From the NCBI RefSeq assembly GCF_900099735.1, contig NZ_FNDT01000001.1, positions 1-64,000 on the forward strand: 64,000 nucleotides of DNA, read 5' to 3'. Made by a program: the position numbers and the translations under genes. Below the pieces are notes generated by a model. The model was given only the letters and a program-made list of their open reading frames with translations, had not been told where the DNA came from and did not search any database. This stretch comes from Arthrobacter subterraneus. GTDB lineage: Bacteria > Actinomycetota > Actinomycetes > Actinomycetales > Micrococcaceae. The stretch's first letter is position 1. Each line of letters begins with the position of its first letter. Of this stretch, positions 48,454 to 57,980 are shown in pieces.

Positions 48454-49317
48454 CTATCGGGCTGAGCTGTTCTCCTTCCCACGGGGTGCCGGCGTCGCCG
48501 CGATCACCACGGCGCCTGAAACCACAGCCCCGGCGTTCCGGAGCACCCGGGCGGTTTCAGCGATGGTCGCTCCGGTGGTGAGTACGTCATCGACAATGAG
48601 GCAGGCCCGGCCCGGGCGGATGAGCCGCATCAGCGGAGCGGCTTCCATGCTGCCCACAAGGTTCTGCCGCCTCCCCTGCCTGCCGAGCGCCTTTTGCGTG
48701 CGTCCGCCCGAAGTGAGCGTCCAGGCCGTTCGCGGCCGCCAGCCGATCCTGACGGCGGCCGCAACCGATGTCCCCGCCGGCAGTTCCGCCCTGCGGTCCA
48801 ATCCGCCGAGCAGCAAGGACAACGGATCATAGCCGCGACGCCGGGTCGAGGCACCGCGCGCGGGAACCGGAACGAGCAGCACTTCCGCGGCCTCCGCACA
48901 GAGCGTCCATCTGGCCTCATGCAGCGCACCGGCAAGCGCCGCCTGCAGCCAGCGGCCGATATCCGTATGGCCGTGGTTCTTGAATGCAAGCAGTGCGGCC
49001 GACAGGGCCCTGGCATAGGAGCCCGCTGCCATCACTGGGAGGGGACTGAAACCATCTGCGTCGGGACCGGCTGCACCCAGCCCGCATACCGCTTCCGGCA
49101 GCGCCTCCGCTCCCTGCTCGGCGCGGAACGGCCGGACGGTGGCGCGGCGCAGCGTGGCCGCACACCCGGCGCACAGGGAGTTATCCGGCAGCTCGCACAC
49201 CACGCATTCAGTAGGAAGGATCAGCGAGCCGAACTCGCGCAGGGCGCCCTCCAGACGGCCGCAGGTGGGGTGCAGGCGAACGGCGTCCAGGCGTCGTTCC
49301 AACCCTGCCTTCCACAT
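48454..49317 (-). CDS. comF: ComF-family phosphoribosyltransferase-like protein
   Basis: The 287-residue protein has a cysteine-rich N-terminal patch (CVVCELPDNSLCAGC, about residues 38-52), typical of the zinc ribbon in ComF, and a C-terminal PRTase domain with the PRPP-binding loop CLIVDDVLTTGATIAE. Intermediate motifs are LLAFKNHGHTDIG and LLVPVPARGASTRRRGYDPL. In naturally competent bacteria ComF assists uptake of DNA; many bacteria carry it without proven competence. It lies between hpf and lpqB on the same strand, with about 70 bp to lpqB. Confidence 0.9.
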   Translation of the reverse strand: MWKAGLERRLDAVRLHPTCGRLEGALREFGSLILPTECVVCELPDNSLCAGCAATLRRATVRPFRAEQGAEALPEAVCGLGAAGPDADGFSPLPVMAAGSYARALSAALLAFKNHGHTDIGRWLQAALAGALHEARWTLCAEAAEVLLVPVPARGASTRRRGYDPLSLLLGGLDRRAELPAGTSVAAAVRIGWRPRTAWTLTSGGRTQKALGRQGRRQNLVGSMEAAPLMRLIRPGRACLIVDDVLTTGATIAETARVLRNAGAVVSGAVVIAATPAPRGKENSSAR

Positions 49318-49389
49318 GCCTAAACCGTGTCACAGCGGACGCGGGGGCGTCGGCGATCCGGTCAGTCTGTGGATAAGGTCCAGGAACCG

Positions 49390-51087
49390 TCAGCCGGCAA
49401 AGGAAGGATCGCGCGCGGTGACGCCCTGATCCGTCCAGGTGTTTCCCACTACGCCGTAGATGCTGTTTCCGCTCTGCGCGAAGACGTTGGTGCGGCCGGT
49501 GCCTGCGCTGAGGTGCTGAAGACCGGCGAGGGGCCGGAACTCGTCCGGCTCCGAAGCGAAGGGAAGGAGTGTGGCGGTAACCGAACCCTCCGTGGCGGTA
49601 TCCGCGACGACGACGGAGGTTTCGGTAACCCACTTTGCTGTGTCCACAGCCCCGGGCGGATTAAGCGAGATCGGATCGCTCAATGTCTGGGGCACGCCGT
49701 CCTCGCTCCGGCTCACACCGGACAACAGCAGCTGGCTCTGCCCGGACTGCTGGGCGACGATGAGCGCCCGCGCCCCGTCGCGGGAGATGCGGATCTCGCT
49801 GATCGTCCGGTTTCCCAGCCATGGCGCGAGGACATCGATCGCGTTGTCGGTACTTCCCCCCGGTGGGATCGCCCGCACATAGGAGCGCCCGTCGGAGGTT
49901 CCCGCCGTCCAGATCCAGTTGGCGGGATCATAGCTCGGTGGGGTCAGGTTCGATCCTGCCGTCACCGCTCGGACGTTCTGGCCCTCGCCGGTTGCCAGGA
50001 GCCGGGTCCGTTCATCGTTGAGGAATGCGAAGTTCCTGCCGTCATAGGACATCGCCGGGTCAACCGGATCGAATCCGGCGACGGAGGGCACATCCGCTGC
50101 GGGAGACAGCTGACCGCCCTCGAAGAAGGCCAGTTCATTCTCGCTGATCACTATCTGCCTGCTGGGAACGGCCGGGTCCAGTTCGGGCAGCACCAGATCG
50201 GGATCAATGTCGTACGGAATCGGCTGGCCCGCCCGCAGCTCCACCGAGTTCACCGTGTTGAGTCCCGTCAGCGTCACCCGGAGCTGCTGTTCCATCTGCT
50301 GGCGGCGCAGGTTGTCGGTTGCGGTGAGGATGTCCTGCGTGAAGTCGACCGTCGCCGTCCCCGATTCAATGGGGACGGATTCAACCGCAAGAGCTGTGTT
50401 TTCCGGGAAGGCGCTGGTTACGGCACCCTGGAGGTAAGGCGCCGGGCCGTTGATCAGCGCCTTGACGATATTGGTGGCGATACCCTGGCGGTTCACGAAC
50501 CAGCGCACATCGGGAACCCAGTACTGGTAGCTGCTGCTGTAGTAGTAAAGCTCATGTGGTTGGAGAAGGTTCTCGGCATCCGCTGCGGAAATCATGATTC
50601 CGGTCGGGATCTCGGCGACGCGCCATTCTCCCTGCACCTGCTCCATTCGGACTGTCATGGATTCTGTGGTGCCCGGCCCCACGTTGCGCCTGATTCCCGC
50701 CGCGTCGATATAACCCGCCACTTCCACCTGAAGCTGGAGCTCGCCTTCGGTCGGTGTGGAGCTGATCTTGAAATCCGAGCGGTAGATGGTGATTTCCTGC
50801 TCCGGCGCCCAGGTCTGTGCGAGCGATGGAGTGAGATACGACCGGGCCACACTGTAGTTGTCCGAAACGCCGATTCCTGCCACGAGGAAGCCGTTGAGTA
50901 TTTCCCCGGGCCGGGCGCCTTCCCGCGGGGGCGGCGGATTATTCACAAATCGAGCACCCGTCTCAGCCTCGGCGGTCGCCTCGATGGTGCCCACCGGCCC
51001 GGCCGTCGGTATGGAGGAGCAGGAGGTCAGGAGGAGGAGGAGCAGGATCACGAGCGGAGCGATCCGCCCGATAACGCCCGCGGTCAT
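49390..51087 (-). CDS. lpqB: Lipoprotein LpqB of the MtrAB system
   Basis: The ATG at 51085-51087 follows GGAGGAGAACG and overlaps the mtrB stop (ATGA); a longer frame would run far into mtrB. The 565-residue protein begins with a signal peptide whose lipobox LTSC places the lipid on Cys23, so it is anchored to the outer face of the membrane. A GerMN-like domain (about 200-340) and a beta-propeller C-terminal domain follow (LpqB_N/GerMN/LpqB_C order). LpqB interacts with the extracytoplasmic part of MtrB in mycobacteria. Confidence 0.95.
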   Translation of the reverse strand: MTAGVIGRIAPLVILLLLLLTSCSSIPTAGPVGTIEATAEAETGARFVNNPPPPREGARPGEILNGFLVAGIGVSDNYSVARSYLTPSLAQTWAPEQEITIYRSDFKISSTPTEGELQLQVEVAGYIDAAGIRRNVGPGTTESMTVRMEQVQGEWRVAEIPTGIMISAADAENLLQPHELYYYSSSYQYWVPDVRWFVNRQGIATNIVKALINGPAPYLQGAVTSAFPENTALAVESVPIESGTATVDFTQDILTATDNLRRQQMEQQLRVTLTGLNTVNSVELRAGQPIPYDIDPDLVLPELDPAVPSRQIVISENELAFFEGGQLSPAADVPSVAGFDPVDPAMSYDGRNFAFLNDERTRLLATGEGQNVRAVTAGSNLTPPSYDPANWIWTAGTSDGRSYVRAIPPGGSTDNAIDVLAPWLGNRTISEIRISRDGARALIVAQQSGQSQLLLSGVSRSEDGVPQTLSDPISLNPPGAVDTAKWVTETSVVVADTATEGSVTATLLPFASEPDEFRPLAGLQHLSAGTGRTNVFAQSGNSIYGVVGNTWTDQGVTARDPSFAG

Positions 51088-52799
51088 CGTTCTCCTCCAG
51101 CCGCGCTGTGCAGTGTGGGCACTGCGTCCGGCGTCGTGGTTGCCGTGGCCGGACCGGGCGGGAGCGCTGCCTGTCGCGGGGGAAGCGGCAGGGGAGACAC
51201 TTTCAGCACGGAATCGCGGCGCTTCGGCAGCGTGAGCCGGAAACAGGAACCTTCCCCCGGTGACCCCCACGCCTGCAGCCACGCGCCGTGGAGCCGTGCG
51301 TCCTCAGTGGCGATCGAGAGCCCCAGTCCGCTGCCGCCGGTGGTGCGTGCCCGGGCCGGGTCCGCACGCCAGAACCGGTCGAACACCCTGGCCGCATCCA
51401 GCGGGGTCATGCCGATGCCGTGGTCACGGACGGCAACCGCCACGGCATCGGGGTTGGACGCGATGTAAATGTTGATCGGTTTGCCTTCGCCGTGTTCCAG
51501 CGCATTGACCACGAGGTTACGCAGGATGCGGTCGATCCGGCGGGGATCGACGTCAACCACGCACTTTGACTCGTTGGAAATTACCGTGATGTCCGACTTG
51601 TGGCTCTCCGCCAGGGGACGCGCGCCGTCGATGACGTGGTGGACGATCTGGAAGATATCGGTGGGCTCGGCGTCAAGAACTGCAGCACCGGCGTCGAAGC
51701 GGGAAATTTCCAGCAGGTCCGCGAGAAGGGCCTGGAACCGCTCGACCTGGTTGTACAGGATTTCCGCCGACCGGCGATTGACCGGGTCGAACTCCTGGCG
51801 TGCGTCATGGAGTACTTCCGCTGCCATCCGGACAGTGGTCAGTGGCGTCCTCAACTCATGGGAAACATCGGAGACAAACCGCTGCTGCATCTGGGAGAGC
51901 TGGGCCAACTGGGTGATCTGGTCCTGGAGGCTCGCGGCCATGTGGTTGAAGGACGCGCCGAGCCGGGCCACTTCATCCTCTCCCTGCGTCTCCATCCGCT
52001 CCTGCAGTTGACCCGCGGCCAGTTTCTCCGACACCAGCGCGGCGTGGCTGACGGGCCCCACCACGCTCCGTGTGACGAGCCAGACGATGGCTCCGATGGT
52101 CACCAGCAGCAGTGTCCCCCCGATCCAGGTAACTCCGTGGATGTAGTCCAGGGTGGCCTGCATGGATGAGAGGTCATAGATGAGGTACAGCGAGTACTCC
52201 GTCTGTTCCGGAGGGAGAGTCACTTTTGTGCCGAAGGCGATGCCCGGCACATTGAATTCGGTCCCCGAGGCTGAGGTGGCAAGCGTGATCGGGGACCAGT
52301 ACTGATCGTCGCCGTTGCGCACTGCCTCGGCGAGCGCTTCCGGAATGGCCGAGGACTCCGTCAGTCCCGGGCTGGCAAAGGGCGACACGAAGATGCTTTC
52401 CTGCCCCGGTACGCCCTTGAGCATGAACTGCCGCGGCGCGTCGGCACCCCCACCCTCAAGGCTGGGGAGTGTGTCACGGACCAGCTGCGCTGTGGACTCC
52501 CGGTCGGTCACGGATGTCTGGGCGAAGATCTCCCGAACCTCGCTCAGGCCTGCGCTTGCCTCGGCCTTGAACTGGTCCAGTCTCTCCTGGTACAGCCCGT
52601 TGGCGATCTGGCTGGAGAGGAACGCGCCCACCGCCATGAGCGCGACTGCGGTGAGGACCAGGGTGGAGGTGACAGTCCGGAACAGTAGTGATCGACGCCA
52701 GCGCCGCGCTACCTGCGCCGTGACGGACCGGACCCACCGCCAACCCTGCGCGGCGCCCTGGGACGCCGAGCTCAGAGACTGGCCTGCCCGCACTTCCAA
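51084..52799 (-). CDS. mtrB: Sensor histidine kinase MtrB
   Basis: The 571-residue kinase has transmembrane segments around 42-62 and 225-243 flanking an extracytoplasmic domain of about 160 residues, then HAMP, a HisKA domain with SHELRTPLTT (His314 is the phosphoacceptor) and an ATPase domain (NLVVNALEHG, DHGIGM, GGSGLGLSIA). The start is a TTG at 52797-52799 or a GTG two codons later; both are close to the mtrA stop. With MtrA it regulates cell-wall and osmotic genes in actinobacteria. Confidence 0.95.
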   Translation of the reverse strand: MEVRAGQSLSSASQGAAQGWRWVRSVTAQVARRWRRSLLFRTVTSTLVLTAVALMAVGAFLSSQIANGLYQERLDQFKAEASAGLSEVREIFAQTSVTDRESTAQLVRDTLPSLEGGGADAPRQFMLKGVPGQESIFVSPFASPGLTESSAIPEALAEAVRNGDDQYWSPITLATSASGTEFNVPGIAFGTKVTLPPEQTEYSLYLIYDLSSMQATLDYIHGVTWIGGTLLLVTIGAIVWLVTRSVVGPVSHAALVSEKLAAGQLQERMETQGEDEVARLGASFNHMAASLQDQITQLAQLSQMQQRFVSDVSHELRTPLTTVRMAAEVLHDARQEFDPVNRRSAEILYNQVERFQALLADLLEISRFDAGAAVLDAEPTDIFQIVHHVIDGARPLAESHKSDITVISNESKCVVDVDPRRIDRILRNLVVNALEHGEGKPINIYIASNPDAVAVAVRDHGIGMTPLDAARVFDRFWRADPARARTTGGSGLGLSIATEDARLHGAWLQAWGSPGEGSCFRLTLPKRRDSVLKVSPLPLPPRQAALPPGPATATTTPDAVPTLHSAAGGER

Positions 52800-52800
52800 C

Positions 52801-53478
52801 TTATGCTTGTCCTGCCTTATATCCGACGCCGCGAACCGTCAGTACGATTTCGGGAGCTTCAGGATCCCGCTCGATCTTGGACCGTAGCCGCTGTACGTGA
52901 ACATTAACGAGCCGGGTGTCCGCGGCGTGCCTGTAGCCCCATACCTGTTCCAGCAGCAGCTCCCGGGTGAAGACCTGCCACGGCTTCCGCGCGAGGGCAA
53001 CCAGCAGGTCGAATTCCAGCGGTGTCAGTGAGATCGGCTCCCCAGACCGGGTGACCGAGTGTCCCGCCACATCGATGCTCACCTCGCCGATGCGGAGCGT
53101 TTCAGGTGCCTTCTGGTCACCGGGACGCAGACGGGCTCGGACGCGCGCCACAAGTTCTGCCGGCTTGAACGGCTTCGGTACGTAGTCATCCGCCCCTGAC
53201 TCCAGACCGCGGACGACGTCGGACGTATCCGATTTGGCGGTCAGCATCACGATGGGCAGGTCCGATTCATTGCGGATCTGCCGGCACACCTCGATACCGT
53301 CGATACCCGGAAGCATCAGGTCCAGGAGGACAAGATCCGGCTTGGTCGCCCGAAAGACTTCGACCGCCTGTGCTCCATCGGCACAGAACACCGGGTCGAA
53401 GCCATCGTTGCGCAGAACGATGCCTATCATCTCAGCCAGTGCCTCGTCGTCGTCTATGACCAGAATGCGTGCCTTCAT
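52801..53478 (-). CDS. mtrA: Response regulator MtrA
   Basis: The start is the ATG at 53476-53478, giving MKARILVIDDDEALAEMIG, the standard MtrA N-terminus; an ATG six codons upstream exists. The 225-residue regulator has a receiver domain with Asp9-Asp11 and the phosphorylated Asp53 (LVLLDLMLPG), Lys in VPKPFKPAEL, and an OmpR-type winged helix with TPLEFDLLVALARKPWQVFTR and YRHAADTRLVNVHVQRLR. It is the first gene of mtrA-mtrB-lpqB. Confidence 0.96.
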   Translation of the reverse strand: MKARILVIDDDEALAEMIGIVLRNDGFDPVFCADGAQAVEVFRATKPDLVLLDLMLPGIDGIEVCRQIRNESDLPIVMLTAKSDTSDVVRGLESGADDYVPKPFKPAELVARVRARLRPGDQKAPETLRIGEVSIDVAGHSVTRSGEPISLTPLEFDLLVALARKPWQVFTRELLLEQVWGYRHAADTRLVNVHVQRLRSKIERDPEAPEIVLTVRGVGYKAGQA

Positions 53479-53767
53479 ATCCCCATAATCTCCCATTGCC
53501 CCAGCGATGTCGCATCGGCGCGCGCCATGCCCGCAGCCGAAGTGCCTTTGTCATCCTAGAGGACTATTTCGGGGCGACCCGCAGCCAACGTGCGCCGGAG
53601 CGCCGGCGATGGAGAACAATGGAAGCACAGAGCCCCGGCAGAAACGTCAGAGCCGGTAACTATAGTTCAGCGTGTAGGTAGCGGAGGGGCCTGGTACGTC
53701 CGGGCCTGAAGGAGCCGGCACCGGATCAAGCGGGCATCCGGCGGCACACCAGGGTAAGGGGATCAGC
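53479..53767. other. Divergent intergenic region between mtrA and a membrane-protein gene
   Basis: No convincing ORF or RNA gene is seen in this 289-bp stretch. It must hold the promoters of mtrA to the left and the DUF operon to the right; I could not place -10/-35 boxes with confidence. Confidence 0.5.
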
Positions 53768-54994
53768 ATGAGCGGGAACTTCCCGGAAGGGAAACCGGAG
53801 GATCGGCCGTGGCAGCCCCCGTCCGGGCCGCAGCAGTGGGGGGAAAATCTTCAGCCGCAGTGGGGCCAGGGCCAGCCCTGGCCGCAGGGGCAGCCGGCTC
53901 CCCAGGCGCAACCGGGATGGCCGACTCCACCGCCCGGCCAGTTTCACGGCTATCAGGCACCGCCCAAGCCCGGCATCATCCCGCTGCGCCCGCTGGGGTT
54001 GGGCGAAATACTGGACGGTGCCTTCCAGGCCTGCCGCCGCAACCCCCTCTCAACCTTTGGAACGGCAATCCTGTTCCAGATGATCGTCGCCGTCGTCACC
54101 GTTCTCCTGACCGTCGGGCTGACGGGCTCCCTCACCTCCTTCGACCCGGTCACCGCCTCCTCCGCGGAGATGACCGGGCTCGTGGCGTCTGCACTTTCCG
54201 TCGGCTCCGTTCTTGTCCTCCTGACCTCCGTCGGCGTACTCATCCTGCAGGGTGTGCTGATCATTCCCGTTGCCCGGGCCGTACTCGATGAGCGAACCGG
54301 TTTCGCCGGGTTATGGAAACTCGCCGGTCCCAGGATCCTGCCTCTGCTGGGGCTGGGGGCAATCCTCTTCCTCCTCTGGACCGTTTCGCTTGCCATTCTC
54401 ATCCTCATCCTCGTCGGACTGTCCCTCGCACTCCAGGACGCAGCCGTCGCCATTGTCGTCATCGGTGTGCTGGCAGCCGTAGCCGCGGCCGTCTGGCTCA
54501 ATATCAAGTGGGTGATGGCGCCGGCTGCCCTGATGCTTGAAGGCGTCGGCCCCATTGCCGCACTGCGTCGCTCCTGGACCCTCACCACCGGCAACTGGTG
54601 GCGGACGTTCGGAATCCTGGTGCTCACTTCGATCATCGTTTCGATCATCACGCAGGTGGTGGCGGCTCCGGTGTCCTTCCTTGCCTTCGGTTTCGGATCA
54701 TTCACCTCGACCCCGGCCAGCACCGAAGCGGCACTGCTTGAGTCCTTACCCGTGCTCCTGATTGTTCAGGCGGTGACTGCGGTCTTCACCGCCATCGGCT
54801 TCGCGTTCCAGGCCGGCGTCACCGCGCTGCTCTACGTCGACCTCCGGATTCGCCGGGAGGGTTTCGACATCGTGCTGCTCCGCGAGAACGAGGCGCGGGC
54901 GCACGGCGCCTACTCCCCCATTCCCGGACAGTCGGCCGGCGGACAGTTCGGCCACCCGGGGGACGCACCGCCGCAGAGCCGGCCGGGAGACTGA
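53768..54994 (+). CDS. Proline/glutamine-rich multi-pass membrane protein
   Basis: The 408-residue protein starts with a disordered tail of about 80 residues rich in Pro, Gln, Trp and Gly (WGQGQPWPQGQPAPQAQP), then GLGEILDGAFQACRRNP, followed by five to six long hydrophobic segments and the motif RRSWTLTTGNWWRTFGILVL. The last two resemble the GlpQ-associated membrane domain (glycerophosphodiester phosphodiesterase membrane-domain superfamily). Function unknown. It heads an operon on the strand opposite to mtrA and ends 5 bp before the DUF4129 gene. Confidence 0.8.
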   Translation: MSGNFPEGKPEDRPWQPPSGPQQWGENLQPQWGQGQPWPQGQPAPQAQPGWPTPPPGQFHGYQAPPKPGIIPLRPLGLGEILDGAFQACRRNPLSTFGTAILFQMIVAVVTVLLTVGLTGSLTSFDPVTASSAEMTGLVASALSVGSVLVLLTSVGVLILQGVLIIPVARAVLDERTGFAGLWKLAGPRILPLLGLGAILFLLWTVSLAILILILVGLSLALQDAAVAIVVIGVLAAVAAAVWLNIKWVMAPAALMLEGVGPIAALRRSWTLTTGNWWRTFGILVLTSIIVSIITQVVAAPVSFLAFGFGSFTSTPASTEAALLESLPVLLIVQAVTAVFTAIGFAFQAGVTALLYVDLRIRREGFDIVLLRENEARAHGAYSPIPGQSAGGQFGHPGDAPPQSRPGD

Positions 54995-54999
54995 CGCCG

Positions 55000-55677
55000 G
55001 TGTACCACGCTGAACCGCTGTTCCTGCTGCCTGTCGCTGTGCCGGTGCAGCCCGACGCTGATGAGGCTCGCCGACTGCTGCAGGATGAGCTCGCCAAGGA
55101 CGCCTACCGGCAGGCCGAACCCTCGCTCCTTGAACGCGCCTGGACAGCCGTCCTCACCTGGCTCGGTGAGCTCCTGGGCCAGATCAGAAGTGTTGACGCA
55201 GGAGTGGGGACCATTCTGCTCGCTGTGGGTGCCGTCGTCGTCATCGCTGCAGCTGTGCTCCTGATCAAACCGCGGCTCAACGCCGGAAGACGCCCTGATC
55301 CAACAGTTTTTCCTGCCCGGTCGAGCCTTTCGGCGCAGGCGCACCGGGAATTCGCAGAGGCTGCCGCTCGTACCGGAAACTGGGATGAGGCACTCACCGA
55401 ACGGTTCCGCGCCATTACCCGCGCCGCCGAAGAACGCGTGATCCTCGACGAGCAGGCAGGGCGAACCGCCGTCGAGGTGGCCCATCGCCTGCAGAATCTG
55501 TTTGCCGCCCAGTCGGAAGAACTTCACTGGCTGGCGGAGCGCTTCAGTGAAGTGCACTACGGTTCCCGCCCGGCCGGCCAGGCCGATTACCGGCGTGCCG
55601 CGGAACTGGACCGGGAACTGCAGCGCACCCAGCCCCGTCGGCAGGCAGGCAGCGCGCAATGGGCGGCACCGGTATGA
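55000..55677 (+). CDS. DUF4129-domain protein
   Basis: The GTG-started 225-residue protein has a short N-terminal segment, one transmembrane helix (about 67-88, GTILLAVGAVVVIAAAVLL), and a cytoplasmic region with REFAEAAARTGNWDEALTERFRAI, followed by a C-terminal DUF4129-like helix block. DUF4129 proteins accompany MoxR-DUF58 operons and the transglutaminase-like membrane proteins in actinobacteria. No catalytic residues are known. The next gene starts inside its last codons. Confidence 0.82.
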   Translation: MYHAEPLFLLPVAVPVQPDADEARRLLQDELAKDAYRQAEPSLLERAWTAVLTWLGELLGQIRSVDAGVGTILLAVGAVVVIAAAVLLIKPRLNAGRRPDPTVFPARSSLSAQAHREFAEAAARTGNWDEALTERFRAITRAAEERVILDEQAGRTAVEVAHRLQNLFAAQSEELHWLAERFSEVHYGSRPAGQADYRRAAELDRELQRTQPRRQAGSAQWAAPV

Positions 55678-56918
55678 CAGCGCACGTGCCCACCAAACCG
55701 CCGGAGGCCCGGTCCACCGGTAGCGAAGCCGCACCGACGGCTGCGGAAGTGGTGGGCGACGGCGGAAGCTTCCGCGCCACCGTACTCGGCAGGTTGGGAC
55801 GCGCCCGCAGCTGGATCATCCTTGGTGTCCTGCTCGGAACCGCGGTCCTGCTCGGCGCGCTGGCCGCAGGATCGGGAGAACGGGAGCCGCTGTCCCCTGA
55901 GAACCCGGCACCGGAGGGCGCCCGGGCAGCAGCAGAGGTCTTGGGGCGCAGTGGCGTCGAGGTGGTCCGCGCAGAGTCATTTGACGATGCGGTGGGCGCA
56001 TTGCAGGGACCGGATGACACGCTGCTCCTGCACGACCCCAATACCTGGTTGAGCGCGGAACAGCTTGCTGCCCTTGGCGGCGGACTCGCGGATCGGACCG
56101 TCCTGGTGGAGCCTGGACTTCCCGCACTGACCGAACTTGCTGACGGCGTTCGTTCCGCCGGGGTGGTTCCTGCAGAACCTGACGGACCCCTCGAGGCGGA
56201 CTGCGCAAGCCCGGACGCACGCGCAGCCGCGGAGGTGAGCGCGGGCGGATTCTCCTACCGCGGCCAGGGGACCTGCTTTCCCCTACCCCAGGACGACGGT
56301 GCCGATCCCGCCGGCATCTTCGTCACCACCCCCGATGAAACCGTGGCCGTTCTGGGGCACGGTGCGATCATGAGCAACGGCCTCATCGATGAACATGGTA
56401 ACGCCGCACTGACGCTGCGGGTCCTGGGAAGCACTCCGACACTGGTCTGGTACCAGCCCACGGCTGAGGACCTTGCAGTCACCTCCGGGCCGGTCGATCC
56501 CCGGAGCCTGCTGCCGGGTTTCGTCAATCCCCTGATGTTCTGGCTGCTCGTTACGGCGCTGATCGCTATTCTGTGGCGCGGCCGTCGTCTGGGCCCGCTG
56601 GTCACCGAACCGCTTCCCGTCCTCGTCCGCTCCTCTGAAACCGCTGCCGGCAGGGCACGCCTCTACCAGGACGCCGGCGCCGTGGCACATGCCGCCGAAA
56701 CGCTGAGGGCAGCGACCCTGAACCGCCTCGCCGCTGCAGTGCGCATACCGCCGGGCAGCGCGCGTTCATCGGTCGTCGAGGCCGCTGCCCGGAGAACCGC
56801 CCGTGAATTCACCGACCTCGACCGGCTGCTCAACTCCTACATCCCCTCCTCCGACGCACAACTGGTGCAATGGAGTCAGGAACTGGAAAAACTCGAACAG
56901 GAGATCCTCCGTCCATGA
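55674..56918 (+). CDS. DUF4350-domain membrane protein
   Basis: The ATG at 55674 overlaps the DUF4129 stop (ATGA). The product of about 414 residues has a transmembrane segment near residue 45-65 (SWIILGVLLGTAVLLGALAAG), a long extracytoplasmic part resembling DUF4350 (APEGARAAAEVLGRSGVEVV, LLLHDPNTWLSAEQLAAL), and a second transmembrane segment near residue 287-303 (MFWLLVTALIAILW). The C-terminal tail is helical. In such operons it is thought to work with the MoxR and DUF58 proteins in envelope maturation, which is inference. It overlaps the next gene by ATGA. Confidence 0.82.
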   Translation: MTAHVPTKPPEARSTGSEAAPTAAEVVGDGGSFRATVLGRLGRARSWIILGVLLGTAVLLGALAAGSGEREPLSPENPAPEGARAAAEVLGRSGVEVVRAESFDDAVGALQGPDDTLLLHDPNTWLSAEQLAALGGGLADRTVLVEPGLPALTELADGVRSAGVVPAEPDGPLEADCASPDARAAAEVSAGGFSYRGQGTCFPLPQDDGADPAGIFVTTPDETVAVLGHGAIMSNGLIDEHGNAALTLRVLGSTPTLVWYQPTAEDLAVTSGPVDPRSLLPGFVNPLMFWLLVTALIAILWRGRRLGPLVTEPLPVLVRSSETAAGRARLYQDAGAVAHAAETLRAATLNRLAAAVRIPPGSARSSVVEAAARRTAREFTDLDRLLNSYIPSSDAQLVQWSQELEKLEQEILRP

Positions 56919-57964
56919 ACCAACAACACCCGCACCGGCCGGCACCAGCTGAGCACCAGACGGCTGAAGTCCCTGCCGAGGCAGGCTCAGCAGCGCCCGC
57001 CCACACACATCCGGCAGATCCGGCCCGCAGTGCCCTTGTTGCAGTGCGCAGGGAAGTGGCGAAGGCCGTTGTCGGGCAGGACGCAGCAGTGACCGGGATG
57101 CTCATCGCACTGCTGGCGAGGGGGCATGTCCTTCTGGAAGGTATCCCCGGGGTGGCAAAGACACTGCTGGTCCGCAGCATGTCTGCCGCCCTCAGCCTTG
57201 ATACCAAGCGGGTACAGTTCACGCCGGATCTGATGCCCGGGGATGTGACAGGCTCGCTCATTTTCGAATCCCGTACCGCCGAGTTCACCTTCCGGGAAGG
57301 CCCGGTCTTCACCAATATCCTCCTCGCCGATGAGATCAACCGAACGCCGCCCAAAACACAGGCGGCGCTGCTGGAAGCGATGGAGGAAAGGCAAGTGTCA
57401 GTGGACGGCGTGACGCGCCCCCTGCCGGAGCCGTTCATTGTTGCCGCGACCCAGAACCCGGTGGAATACGAAGGCACCTACCCGCTCCCGGAAGCGCAGC
57501 TGGACCGCTTCCTGCTCAAGCTCACGCTTCCCCTACCCGGGCGCGACGACGAGATCGAGGTCGTGCGCCGGCACAGCGCCGGGTTCGATCCGCGTAACCT
57601 CGGCGACGCGGGTGTGACCGCTGTCGCGGGTGAACGGGACCTCGCGGCGGCACGGCACGCAGTACAGCGGGTGGGAATTGCTCCCGAGGTGCTCGGGTAC
57701 ATCGTCGACGTGGTGCGTGCAACGCGTTCCGCGCCGTCGTTCCAGCTCGGGGTCTCTCCCCGCGGCGCCACGGCCCTGCTGAACACCTCGCGAGCCTGGG
57801 CGTGGCTCTCCGGCCGTGACTTCGTCACCCCCGATGACGTGAAAGCTCTGGCCATGCCCGCCCTGCGGCACCGTGTGGCTCTGCATCCCGAGGCGCAGAT
57901 GGACGGACTCAGCGTCGACAACGTCCTGGTTAACATCCTCAGCACCGTTCCCGTGCCGAGGTAG
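56915..57964 (+). CDS. MoxR-family AAA+ ATPase
   Basis: From the ATG at 56915 the protein has 349 residues. A disordered N-terminal stretch (1-40) precedes the AAA+ core: Walker A GIPGVAKT (76-83), Walker B LLADEINRTPP (from 135), and sensor motifs in VAATQNPVEYEGTYPLPEAQLDRF. MoxR ATPases act as chaperones or loading factors for VWA or DUF58 partner proteins; the DUF58 gene follows 16 bp downstream. Confidence 0.93.
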   Translation: MNQQHPHRPAPAEHQTAEVPAEAGSAAPAHTHPADPARSALVAVRREVAKAVVGQDAAVTGMLIALLARGHVLLEGIPGVAKTLLVRSMSAALSLDTKRVQFTPDLMPGDVTGSLIFESRTAEFTFREGPVFTNILLADEINRTPPKTQAALLEAMEERQVSVDGVTRPLPEPFIVAATQNPVEYEGTYPLPEAQLDRFLLKLTLPLPGRDDEIEVVRRHSAGFDPRNLGDAGVTAVAGERDLAAARHAVQRVGIAPEVLGYIVDVVRATRSAPSFQLGVSPRGATALLNTSRAWAWLSGRDFVTPDDVKALAMPALRHRVALHPEAQMDGLSVDNVLVNILSTVPVPR

Positions 57965-57980
57965 CAGTGGGCATCGCAGC

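Noticed and set aside
51088..51282. Upstream extension of lpqB
   Set aside because: It would place 65 residues before the signal peptide and overlap mtrB; the ATG at 51087 with GGAGG is convincing.
49327..51468. 713-residue open frame on the + strand
   Set aside because: It is antisense to lpqB and mtrB, whose proteins are clear; the residue composition (Arg/Gly/His-rich) is typical of a shadow frame.
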